From positions 1 through 32,192 of the forward strand of contig JAJRZL010000330.1 in NCBI GenBank assembly GCA_024275255.1: a stretch of 32,192 bases of DNA, written 5' to 3'. Both the position numbers and the translations under genes were made by a program. Under the pieces are notes generated by a model that saw only the letters and a list, made by a program, of their open reading frames with translations, searched no databases and was not told where the DNA came from. The DNA comes from Candidatus Zixiibacteriota bacterium. Its GTDB lineage: Bacteria > Zixibacteria > MSB-5A5 > GN15 > FEB-12. Of the stretch, positions 8,537 to 15,410 are shown one piece after another. Each line of letters begins with the position of its first letter. Positions within the stretch are counted from its first letter, which is position 1.

Positions 8537-9477
8537 TACTGACGGTCCTTTCGTTTTTTGATGAAAAACGATAAATTGCCAATAAGAATGAACGTAATAA
8601 TCACCATGTGTGCCAAAGTCTGCGGTCCCATCATCCGCAGACCGGGGGTATCGACATCCTTGAAACGGGGATAATTATGAATAAGCTCGGATTCATATTC
8701 CGCAGCGCCTTTTATTCCTCCCAATAATCCGAGTAATTGCTTGGGATAGTAAGGATACATCTGTGGCGCCACTACCGCTGCAACCCCACACGCCACCGGC
8801 ACTCTGCCCGGATCACCGACAAACAACACCCATTCTTTCACTCCCGGTTTTCCACCGCCGATAGAAACAATCAGGTCCACATCTTTACAGGAACTCACAT
8901 CATCGAGTGCAGGAATACTATCATACGGGATATTGTTGACATCGGTCGGAAACATTTTCTTGAAGTCGGAGATAATGACATTCAGCACCCCCTCGTTCCC
9001 GGCTTTATAGCCGAGGTTTACGTAATCGACTTCTTCTTTTTTATCAGGAAATTCTGTTTCCACCACATCACGCAACGTTTGGGTCAATAATGCCTGCCCG
9101 GTAGCAAACAACGACATGAAAATAATCTTGTGCCCTTTTACCAGACAATGCCGTGTAATAGCATTTGCCATCGGCTGCACTTCCGGAGCCATCGCCGGGT
9201 CAAAATCAAACGAGATTATTACTGTTGAGCCGGCAGGCAGAGATTCTATTTTATCATAGACCGCTTTTACAACCCTGGTTGCTTTCTCACCAAAGGTGAT
9301 GGGAAATAAAATCGGGGTAGCAACGGCAATAAAAATAAACAAGAAAATAACCCGTCTATCGACCTCTTTTCCCTTCAGTGCCCGGATAAAAAGCCAGAGC
9401 AATCCACCACCAATAATAACAAGCGAAATCGTCCTGCCAATATCGACCAGCGCTACCAATGGACCGGGGTAAAACAT
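8536..9477 (-). CDS. Membrane module copy 2, subunit C (extracytoplasmic domain between membrane helices)
   Basis: 313 residues from ATG 9477, which lies one base after the TGA stop of subunit B. A TTG at 9498 could extend it by seven residues but would overlap B. Two N-terminal helices are separated by a basic loop (RALKGKEVDRR), then comes an outside-facing alpha/beta domain, then a C-terminal helix and a basic tail (KKRKDRQ). Shared landmarks are LPAGSTVIISFDFDP (a strand ending in DxDP), APEVQPM, DYVNLGYKAG, DFKKMFP, SIGGGKPG, EWVLFV, LLGLLGGIKGAAEYE and LAHMVIITFILIGN. The FDFDP strand and the GLLGG...GAAEYE segment are the strongest candidates for a binding site. Function unknown. Confidence 0.84.
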   Translation of the reverse strand: MFYPGPLVALVDIGRTISLVIIGGGLLWLFIRALKGKEVDRRVIFLFIFIAVATPILFPITFGEKATRVVKAVYDKIESLPAGSTVIISFDFDPAMAPEVQPMANAITRHCLVKGHKIIFMSLFATGQALLTQTLRDVVETEFPDKKEEVDYVNLGYKAGNEGVLNVIISDFKKMFPTDVNNIPYDSIPALDDVSSCKDVDLIVSIGGGKPGVKEWVLFVGDPGRVPVACGVAAVVAPQMYPYYPKQLLGLLGGIKGAAEYESELIHNYPRFKDVDTPGLRMMGPQTLAHMVIITFILIGNLSFFIKKRKDRQ

Positions 9478-9478
9478 A

Positions 9479-10156
9479 TCAGCTCTTATCCTCACCAAGA
9501 TAGGTTCGTTCGATTCCGAGAATAACCCGCAATGACATCGACACTACTCCTAACCCAATACCAATCATAATAGCCCGCTGACCGGCAAGGTTGGGAGCGT
9601 TCATAATCCATACCGCAAGGTTCGGAACCTGCAACACATCGAATGATTCCGGTATCCATCCGGTGACAACCGTCCCAAAAGGAGTGCGACCAAGCAAAAT
9701 AATAAAAGCAGCAATCAACAAAATCGTTGCTTCCCGGTTCTTCGCCCGGAATGCACGATATGATGCTGATGCGACAAAAAATGCCAGCAGGGAATACATC
9801 GTAGCACCAAGCGGGACCAGACAATAATCAAATATCTCCTGAAATAATGAACCGGCGGCTGTCGGAGCAGCAGCAATACCTCCGGGATTTCCTATTTTGA
9901 ATAACCCGATAACCAATGTGACTGCAAATCCAAGCAAAGTAACAATTGAATACTGCCAATCACGTTTCTGCCGAGTGAGTTTTGATACATGTACGCGGAG
10001 CAGATTTCCCCCACCGAGAAAGAAGGCAAACACAGCAATAATATCAAAGAAAACAGTAAAGTCTTCCCCCAGTGACTCCATCGGAGGAATAAAGACCGAG
10101 AAAATCAGCAACATCCCGATAAAGAATGTAATAAAGAGTGGTACTTCGCGTCTCAT
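9479..10156 (-). CDS. Membrane module copy 2, subunit B (six-helix membrane protein)
   Basis: 225 residues, six hydrophobic segments. It starts MRREVP like copy 1. The motif LLAFFVASASYRAFRA is followed by a short basic loop (KNREATIL), which by charge faces the cytoplasm, then LLGRTPFGTVVTGWIP and the C-terminal hallmark GQRAIMIGIGLGVVS / ILGIERTYLG. Similarity to the B protein of copy 1 is continuous over the full length; copy 3 is more divergent. Its start (ATG 10156) lies just after the TGA of subunit A with only a weak GATGAGA as ribosome-binding site, suggesting coupling to A. No redox, heme or ATPase motif. Confidence 0.85.
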   Translation of the reverse strand: MRREVPLFITFFIGMLLIFSVFIPPMESLGEDFTVFFDIIAVFAFFLGGGNLLRVHVSKLTRQKRDWQYSIVTLLGFAVTLVIGLFKIGNPGGIAAAPTAAGSLFQEIFDYCLVPLGATMYSLLAFFVASASYRAFRAKNREATILLIAAFIILLGRTPFGTVVTGWIPESFDVLQVPNLAVWIMNAPNLAGQRAIMIGIGLGVVSMSLRVILGIERTYLGEDKS

Positions 10157-10163
10157 TATCTCA

Positions 10164-11435
10164 TCACTGGGTTGAGAATATCGTGGTTAACATATCTTTT
10201 ACATCATTCATAAATTTCACATCCCAGGCATTGCCGATAGTAACTGCTATCACCCCCACAAGAATAACAATCATGGCAATCGCTTTCCCGACATCCTGTC
10301 CCTTCAGTGAACCAAGCGCTTTTGGTTCTCCGGAAAGGTATGCCGATGCTGCAAACAGTTCCTCTCCAATGAGAGTAAAGTCACACGCGGCAATAAAAAA
10401 CGGTAACTGTGCCGGACGGGCAGTACCGGCTATCTGAATAGCACCGATAGAATTGCCGGTTTCGGCAAGAATAAGTGACTCGGCAAAGAACGCACCCAGC
10501 AAAAAGACGGTCGCCGGTTTTTCACGTACCATGATACCATCAACAGCAGCGACATATCCGAACTGCTCATCAGTAACATACGAAACCATATCATCGCTGT
10601 ACTGGTCAGGCCGTCCGGCAGTCTGGTAGGCGGTCTTAATCGTTTCCCGGGCGGCAGTCATCACCAGTGACCGGGATACCGGCATCCGTATTTTCGTATC
10701 ATAATCGGCAATCTGGTGTGCCACCCGGCCCAAAATTGTAATTGCTGCCAGTGTCTGGACATCGTCCATATCGAGAATACCGGGGATATACAAAATCGGT
10801 CGCCCCATTTCAGTAGCACGGCCAATAGCCTCGTCTACCGCTTCCAACCCCGCAATTTTCCGTACAAATAGTTTTTTCCCGCGCCGAGCCGACTGGATAT
10901 AATAAATCACCGCCCCACCAATTATCAGTGCAAGGAGAAATAAATATCCTCGCCGAAAGTTAATCCATTCCCGTTGAGGTTGAACCGGTTCGGTGGTTGT
11001 TGATAAGACTTCGTCATCACTGGCAGAAACCGCCGCGACAATATAGCGATAGGTATCATGACGATTCAAATTCTTATCTGTAAACGAATTAGAACCGGGT
11101 GGCAGTTCAGCTATCAGTTCACGGGTGGAATCATTCGTAATCCGATACACCCGATAAACTGAAACTTTGCCGTCGATAAGCTGATCATCAATAGATGGCA
11201 CCCATGACAGGTTTAACTGTTCTCCATTGTCATATTTGTAGTCATCCACCAAAAGTGAAGTCACGGGCGCTACCGAGACACCAACCGTATCGGCAGTATT
11301 TACCAAAGTATCAGCTTGAACTTGTGGAGAAGGTTCGACAGAAAAAATACGGGAGCTACCAATAAATATAAACACCGAAAGAAACAGCGTCGTATGTATC
11401 AACAGGCGCAAAATTCTTTCTCCGGCAAGTAACAC
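10164..11435 (-). CDS. Membrane module copy 2, subunit A (Fn3-like domain, TM, conserved cytoplasmic domain)
   Basis: 423 residues from a GTG start whose G is the last base of the TAG stop of the preceding D gene (TAGTG), a clear coupling signal. The N-terminus is a signal or anchor helix (about 9-28). An Fn3-like domain follows (about 55-155; LNLSWVPSIDDQ, YRVYRI, TYRYIVAAVSA), then a membrane helix (about 162-182), a basic stop-transfer (SARRGKK) and the cytoplasmic domain. That domain has IAGLEAVDEAIGRATEMG, FAESLILAETG, GAIQIAGTA, LPFFIAACDFTLIGEELF, ASAYLSGEP and LGSLKGQDVGK. A C-terminal helix closes it. Closely similar to subunit A of copy 1 and less so to copy 3. Function unknown. Confidence 0.87.
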   Translation of the reverse strand: MLLAGERILRLLIHTTLFLSVFIFIGSSRIFSVEPSPQVQADTLVNTADTVGVSVAPVTSLLVDDYKYDNGEQLNLSWVPSIDDQLIDGKVSVYRVYRITNDSTRELIAELPPGSNSFTDKNLNRHDTYRYIVAAVSASDDEVLSTTTEPVQPQREWINFRRGYLFLLALIIGGAVIYYIQSARRGKKLFVRKIAGLEAVDEAIGRATEMGRPILYIPGILDMDDVQTLAAITILGRVAHQIADYDTKIRMPVSRSLVMTAARETIKTAYQTAGRPDQYSDDMVSYVTDEQFGYVAAVDGIMVREKPATVFLLGAFFAESLILAETGNSIGAIQIAGTARPAQLPFFIAACDFTLIGEELFAASAYLSGEPKALGSLKGQDVGKAIAMIVILVGVIAVTIGNAWDVKFMNDVKDMLTTIFSTQ

Positions 11436-12106
11436 TATTTAATCAACCCCAGCCAGTCTCCAAACAAAAAGTCAATACGTCCGATAAGAAGCGACATACG
11501 ACTCATCACGGTATAGCCAAACGATGCTCCGAAAGTAATCATAATAACCCAAATACCTACTTTCGCGGTAGCACCAAAGGCGCCCCGATGTTCCTTCGAG
11601 AAAAAGAAATATACCAGACCGGCAAAGGTTCCGCCAACAATAACAATATTACCGATTATCTCATATACCGATGCCCCGTATCCAATACCGAACAAGGGAA
11701 TAATTGTCCCCTGCACCTGCCGCATAATGTTCGATGAGAAGTAATTCATTAAGTATAACCCGGAAGTACACCCGACAATAAACGCCAGGGGCCAGCGGGA
11801 AATCCAACCGACACCGGGAAGCAGACGGGCAAGCATCAAAACACCGAGTACCGCACCTACAATCAGGGCATAATCCGGGACGCCATGGCTGACAAAGTTA
11901 CCTGCTTCATCGACAACATCGGGAGGAAACACTCCCACCCAGAACTTGCCGTAAATATTATCCCAGAACAACACCACAAACCAGTACCCGGCAGAAATAC
12001 CGACAAAAATTGCCTCACTGAGTTTGTACCACGGATTATCCTTATACAGAAAGGAGATAATCCCCAAAGTGAGAAAAGCGGCTATCCAAACAGCAACATG
12101 TTCCAT
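11435..12106 (-). CDS. Membrane module copy 1, subunit D (six-helix membrane protein)
   Basis: 223 residues, the shortest D subunit and probably the minimal form. Helices lie at about 4-20, 31-48, 78-95, 105-122, 150-168 and 183-203. Shared blocks are SFLYKDNPWYKLSEA, VGWISRWPLAFIVG, YFFFSKEHRGAFG and ITFGASFGYTVMSRMSLLIG. It ends shortly after with FGDWLGLIK. A polar loop between helices 2 and 3 (about 50-78, PPDVVDEAGN) is specific to this copy. The start ATG 12106 has no good ribosome-binding site and follows subunit C after a 34-base gap, the longest gap inside any copy. Its stop overlaps the GTG start of the next subunit A by one base. Confidence 0.84.
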   Translation of the reverse strand: MEHVAVWIAAFLTLGIISFLYKDNPWYKLSEAIFVGISAGYWFVVLFWDNIYGKFWVGVFPPDVVDEAGNFVSHGVPDYALIVGAVLGVLMLARLLPGVGWISRWPLAFIVGCTSGLYLMNYFSSNIMRQVQGTIIPLFGIGYGASVYEIIGNIVIVGGTFAGLVYFFFSKEHRGAFGATAKVGIWVIMITFGASFGYTVMSRMSLLIGRIDFLFGDWLGLIK

Positions 12107-12140
12107 AATAATTCGTACCGTTGACCGATTGTGTTACTCT

Positions 12141-13151
12141 CTACAGTTTCTTTTTCCTACCACTCTTAAAATAAGCGACGTTCCCGATAATAATAAAGGC
12201 AATCACAATCATGTGAGCGAATGATTGTGAGAGCATAAATTTAGTACCCTTCCCAATTTCGTTCGTCACTAACTCAAACTCCGCAGCACCGTTCATCCCG
12301 CCCAGCAGCCCGACAAGCTGCCCGGCATTGAGGTAGGTGTACATCATCGGGGCTTGAACCGCGGTATTCCCCGCTCCCATTTTCAGCCCGTAGCGATCAA
12401 CCGCCACCTGCACCCACTCCTGCGTTCCGGGATACCCGGCAGAAAGATTGAATGAATAATCTATATTGGAAAAGTTCTTTACATTACGAACAAGCGGTAA
12501 ATCATCGTAAACCGTACCGGAATAATCTTTCGGGAACATCGACTTGAAATCAGTTCCCATGCGCTGAATAACAAATTCGTTACCAACCTGGAATCCAAGA
12601 TTGACATAATCGACCCCATACTCCGGCTTTTTCGCCGCCACTTCTTTGCTCTTCAGTGCATCTTCAAGTGCAAGATTAGCTTGCTGAGGCCCCTGCGGCC
12701 AAAGTCCAATGATGATTACTTTCAAATCATGCGACAGACAATACCGTAAAAAGGCAACTGCCATCGGTTGCAGTTCCGGCGCTGAGGGTGGATCATAATC
12801 AAACGATACAAGCACTTTTGACCCGGGTTGCAATTCACTGAGCGCATCATAGAGCTGCTGTACTTCGGGAGAAACACGGAACTTTAATGTCAAGGTCATA
12901 AAGAACGGCAATACAACCGCCAACCCGACGAATAAAAATACTGTCCGCCGCCCGATAAGATGCCCCTGCAAAGTCCGCAACAGGATGTATAGCAACAACA
13001 GAAAAATAACGATAACAACCGTAAGCGATACTGCGGGAGAGAACATCAGACCATTATTCCATCCCTGTATCTTCCCTATATACACAATAACAGAAATGAC
13101 AAGTATTAGTATGACCACTGCCAGTTCACGTATTCTTGTCGTAGAACTCAT
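12141..13151 (-). CDS. Membrane module copy 1, subunit C (extracytoplasmic domain between membrane helices)
   Basis: 336 residues. Helices lie at about 9-27, 40-58 and 70-88, with a basic cytoplasmic loop (RTLQGHLIGRR, 59-69) before the third. A soluble domain follows (about 92-308), then a C-terminal helix (312-328) and the basic tail SGRKKKL. This charge pattern puts the soluble domain outside the cytoplasmic membrane. Domain landmarks are LVSFDYDPPSAPELQPM (about 114-130), VDYVNLGFQVGNE (180-192), DFKSMFP (201-207), LSAGYPGTQEWV (236-247) and GQLVGLLGGMNGAAEFE (277-293). The alternation of predicted strands and helices in the first half looks Rossmann-like. The start ATG 13151 has GGGGGAGA upstream. 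No catalytic family recognised. Confidence 0.85.
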   Translation of the reverse strand: MSSTTRIRELAVVILILVISVIVYIGKIQGWNNGLMFSPAVSLTVVIVIFLLLLYILLRTLQGHLIGRRTVFLFVGLAVVLPFFMTLTLKFRVSPEVQQLYDALSELQPGSKVLVSFDYDPPSAPELQPMAVAFLRYCLSHDLKVIIIGLWPQGPQQANLALEDALKSKEVAAKKPEYGVDYVNLGFQVGNEFVIQRMGTDFKSMFPKDYSGTVYDDLPLVRNVKNFSNIDYSFNLSAGYPGTQEWVQVAVDRYGLKMGAGNTAVQAPMMYTYLNAGQLVGLLGGMNGAAEFELVTNEIGKGTKFMLSQSFAHMIVIAFIIIGNVAYFKSGRKKKL

Positions 13152-13154
13152 TGA

Positions 13155-13805
13155 CTAATCTCCCCCTCCCAGATGCGAGCGTTCGATACCAAGAATTATC
13201 CGCAACGAAGTCGAAACTAAACCAAGGGCAATTCCTATCATAATAGCACGTTGTCCTGCTGTTTGTGGGAACGTCATAATCCAGCTTGCCACTTGCGAGA
13301 GCTGGTATTGCTGCGGCAGGAACCCGGTAATAATATCACCGACCGGAACACGACCAAGCATGACAAAAAACGCTGACAGAAGCAGCAAAGTAGCTTCAAA
13401 ATTACGTGCCCGGAACGCCCGGTACGATGCCGAGGCAACAAAAAAGGCAAGAATGGCAAACATCGTTGCCGAAAGAGGACTATACACATAATCATATAAC
13501 CATGAGAATGTAGTGCCCGGTTCACGGAACCCCTGTCCTTCGGCAAAACCGATAATAGTAATCACGAAAAACGAGATGATAATAACAAGAGCAAAAAACC
13601 AATCCGATTTCTTATCCATTATCTTCTGAAAAGAAATTTTCAGCAGGTTCAATGCTCCCAGCCAGATAGCAAACGCCCCGACAATCGAGAACCAGTCGGA
13701 GAACCAAGTGTTCATTTTGTTAAATGGGGCATGAGGGATAAAATATTGCAGCACAAATACAATTCCGGTAATAGCAGTAATCAGAAGTGGAATCTCTCGT
13801 CGCAT
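13155..13805 (-). CDS. Membrane module copy 1, subunit B (six-helix membrane protein)
   Basis: 216 residues, the most compact B subunit. Helices lie at about 5-23, 38-56, 69-89, 110-128, 137-152 and 184-204. The loop SYRAFRARNFEA between helices 4 and 5 is basic and should be cytoplasmic. Conserved elements are LAFFVASASYRAFRARN, LGRVPVGDIITGFLP and GQRAIMIGIALGLVSTSL / ILGIERSHLG. ATG 13805 lies three bases after the TAA of subunit A; a purine stretch (AGGTGATAGGGGAA) overlapping the end of A can serve as ribosome-binding site. Function unknown; it occupies the second place in each copy. Confidence 0.85.
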   Translation of the reverse strand: MRREIPLLITAITGIVFVLQYFIPHAPFNKMNTWFSDWFSIVGAFAIWLGALNLLKISFQKIMDKKSDWFFALVIIISFFVITIIGFAEGQGFREPGTTFSWLYDYVYSPLSATMFAILAFFVASASYRAFRARNFEATLLLLSAFFVMLGRVPVGDIITGFLPQQYQLSQVASWIMTFPQTAGQRAIMIGIALGLVSTSLRIILGIERSHLGGGD

Positions 13806-13808
13806 ACG

Positions 13809-15071
13809 TTATTCCCCTATCACCTTGAACAAAGACGAAAATTGCCAGATATGAAACGTTTCGAGAATAGTCCCTACCAACAGGGAAATGAGTATCAGGG
13901 CTTTTCCGACATCCTGCCCTTTCAGGCTTCCGAGAAGTTTCGGTTCACGAGATAAATATGCCGATGCTGCGAACAGTTCCTCTCCTATGAGAGTGTAGTC
14001 ACACGCGGCAACAAAGAATGGCAACTGTGATGGCATGGCAGTACCGGAAATCTGGATAGCACCGATAGAGTTACCTGTTTCCGCTAAAATCAACGACTCG
14101 GCATAGAAAGCGCCCATGTAAAAAATAGTAGCCGGTCGTTCCCGAACAACCATTCCGTCAATACCTGCCGCATAGCCAAACTGGTCGTCAGTCAAATAAT
14201 GAACCTGGTCTTCACGAAACGCATCCGGGCGTCCAACTTTGGAATAGGCTTCCTTGACAATTTCCTTGGCGGTAACCAACACTAATGAACGGGAAACCGG
14301 AACCTCCAGCCAGGTATCATACTGGGCGGCAATTTCCGCTACTCGCCCCAATATGGTAACCCCGGCAATGGTCTGAACATTGTCCATATCCTGTGTACCG
14401 GGGATATAAAAGATTTTCTTCCCCATTTCCGTTGCCCGCCCGACCGCTTCATCAACAGCTTCCAGACCGGCAATCTTACGAATAAAGAGTTTTTTCCCTG
14501 ATTGTGCCTGATAAATATAATAAAGTATAAAAAACGATAGCAGTACCACTCCGACAAAAACATTGATACGCTGAAAATTGAACCATTGTGCTGAAGAACT
14601 CACCTCATCGCTGACACTTGATTGCACTGTAGTCGTCACAACCGTTGTATCATCGACTTTCAACTCATACACGGCTTCCACTTTATATACATACGTAGAA
14701 TCATCATCCGTCGAACCATCGGAAAACACCGTTGCCCGGTTGGTTGCTTCACCAACGAAGATAAACTCTCCCGGCACACTATTCTCCACTGAAGCCCGCA
14801 ATATACGGTATTTTTGAATCACCGCATTTTCGAGAACCGGTTGCTCTTCCCACCTGATAGTAACAGAACCGCCCGCATCATCAGGTGTATCTTTCACTTC
14901 TATATGTATTGGTGGTTTTAGCTGGATAGAATCCGGGATTGCAGTGCCCGGTGGGACTGATGATTCCTGCTGCGCAACACTTTCAGGCGGTAAGTACAAC
15001 AGGCCCAAAAGGATAAACAGACAAATCGACAGCATCCCGGTTTTGAATGCTATCGATTGTTCTTGCTGCAT
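13809..15071 (-). CDS. Membrane module copy 1, subunit A (signal peptide, Fn3-like domain, TM, conserved cytoplasmic domain)
   Basis: 420 residues from ATG 15071; a TTG at 15092 or ATG at 15035 are alternatives, and none has a convincing ribosome-binding site. A signal peptide lies at about 13-34 (ending SVAQQ). An Fn3-like domain spans about 54-150 (GSVTIRWEEQP, IQKYRILRA, TYVYKVEAVY), then a membrane helix (169-188) followed by basic residues (SGKKLFIRK). The conserved cytoplasmic domain runs from about 195 to 395: IAGLEAVDEAVGRATEMG, YAESLILAETG, GAIQISGTA, LPFFVAACDYTLIGEELF, ASAYLSREP, LGSLKGQDVGK. A last hydrophobic helix follows. First gene of the 12-gene operon, behind the promoter at 15221-15249. 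Resembles what I recall as DUF6754 (unverified). Partners and function unknown. Confidence 0.87.
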   Translation of the reverse strand: MQQEQSIAFKTGMLSICLFILLGLLYLPPESVAQQESSVPPGTAIPDSIQLKPPIHIEVKDTPDDAGGSVTIRWEEQPVLENAVIQKYRILRASVENSVPGEFIFVGEATNRATVFSDGSTDDDSTYVYKVEAVYELKVDDTTVVTTTVQSSVSDEVSSSAQWFNFQRINVFVGVVLLSFFILYYIYQAQSGKKLFIRKIAGLEAVDEAVGRATEMGKKIFYIPGTQDMDNVQTIAGVTILGRVAEIAAQYDTWLEVPVSRSLVLVTAKEIVKEAYSKVGRPDAFREDQVHYLTDDQFGYAAGIDGMVVRERPATIFYMGAFYAESLILAETGNSIGAIQISGTAMPSQLPFFVAACDYTLIGEELFAASAYLSREPKLLGSLKGQDVGKALILISLLVGTILETFHIWQFSSLFKVIGE

Positions 15072-15174
15072 ATTCAAGTTACTAATTCCCAACTTGCTGC
15101 CACAAAAAGAATGTCTTTCTCCATAGGGCTAAAGACGAACAGATTTACAAAACTATCTAACGCTTTTTTGTACA

Positions 15175-15188
15175 TCTGTAATTACAGA
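15175..15188. promoter_or_regulatory. Perfect 14-bp palindrome in the leader of the module operon
   Basis: TCTGTAATTACAGA lies between the predicted promoter (15221-15249) and the first module gene, roughly 25-40 bases downstream of the expected transcription start. The position suits a repressor site or a small RNA hairpin. Its CTGT-N4-ACAG spacing does not match a proteobacterial LexA box. Confidence 0.35.
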
Positions 15189-15220
15189 ACATACATATCC
15201 ATATTCAGAAATTATCGACC

Positions 15221-15249
15221 AATGTATCCTGCCAGGGATAACAAGTCAA
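15221..15249 (-). promoter_or_regulatory. Predicted promoter of the 12-gene membrane-module operon
   Basis: Minus strand TTGACT (15249-15244), 17-base spacer, TACATT (15226-15221). It gives a leader of about 140 nt before ATG 15071. No other promoter or terminator is evident to me between here and the terminator at 3688-3724, so the three copies probably form one transcript of about 11.5 kb. Confidence 0.5.
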
Positions 15250-15315
15250 GGAAAAAAGCCCCGCTGCCATTCTCTGTATTTATTAAGTAATTACCACGAG
15301 ATAAGATAATATAAG

Positions 15316-15342
15316 GGAAGGATAACAACATGTTATCCTTCC
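15316..15342 (-). terminator. Hairpin after pntB, probable terminator
   Basis: Perfect 11-bp stem GGAAGGATAAC / GTTATCCTTCC with loop AACAT, about 70 bases after the pntB stop. On the minus strand it is followed by a U-rich but interrupted tract (CTTATATTATC), so termination may be partial. Confidence 0.5.
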
Positions 15343-15410
15343 ATAATCATGTAAACCTTATGTCCGGTTCATCGTGAGCTTAAGTCAAAAGTTGATTGTC
15401 TTATTATCTC

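Larger units (their letters stand above)
15093..15410. other. Intergenic region between pntB and the module operon
   Basis: About 318 bases without a gene. It holds a hairpin just after pntB (15316-15342), the module-operon promoter (15221-15249) and the 14-bp palindrome (15175-15188). Nothing else stands out. Confidence 0.6.

Noticed and set aside
3741-15071. Module as respiratory complex, cation antiporter or secretion system
   Set aside because: No Cys/His cofactor motifs, Walker motifs, quinone-site signatures or known antiporter blocks in any of the twelve proteins; the similarity is only to each other.
3741-15071. Module as recombination artefact or assembly duplication
   Set aside because: The three copies differ throughout at protein level, with private insertions and deletions, so they are old paralogues rather than duplicated reads.
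15175-15188. LexA box
   Set aside because: CTGT and ACAG are separated by four bases rather than the eight of the proteobacterial site, and no SOS gene is adjacent.
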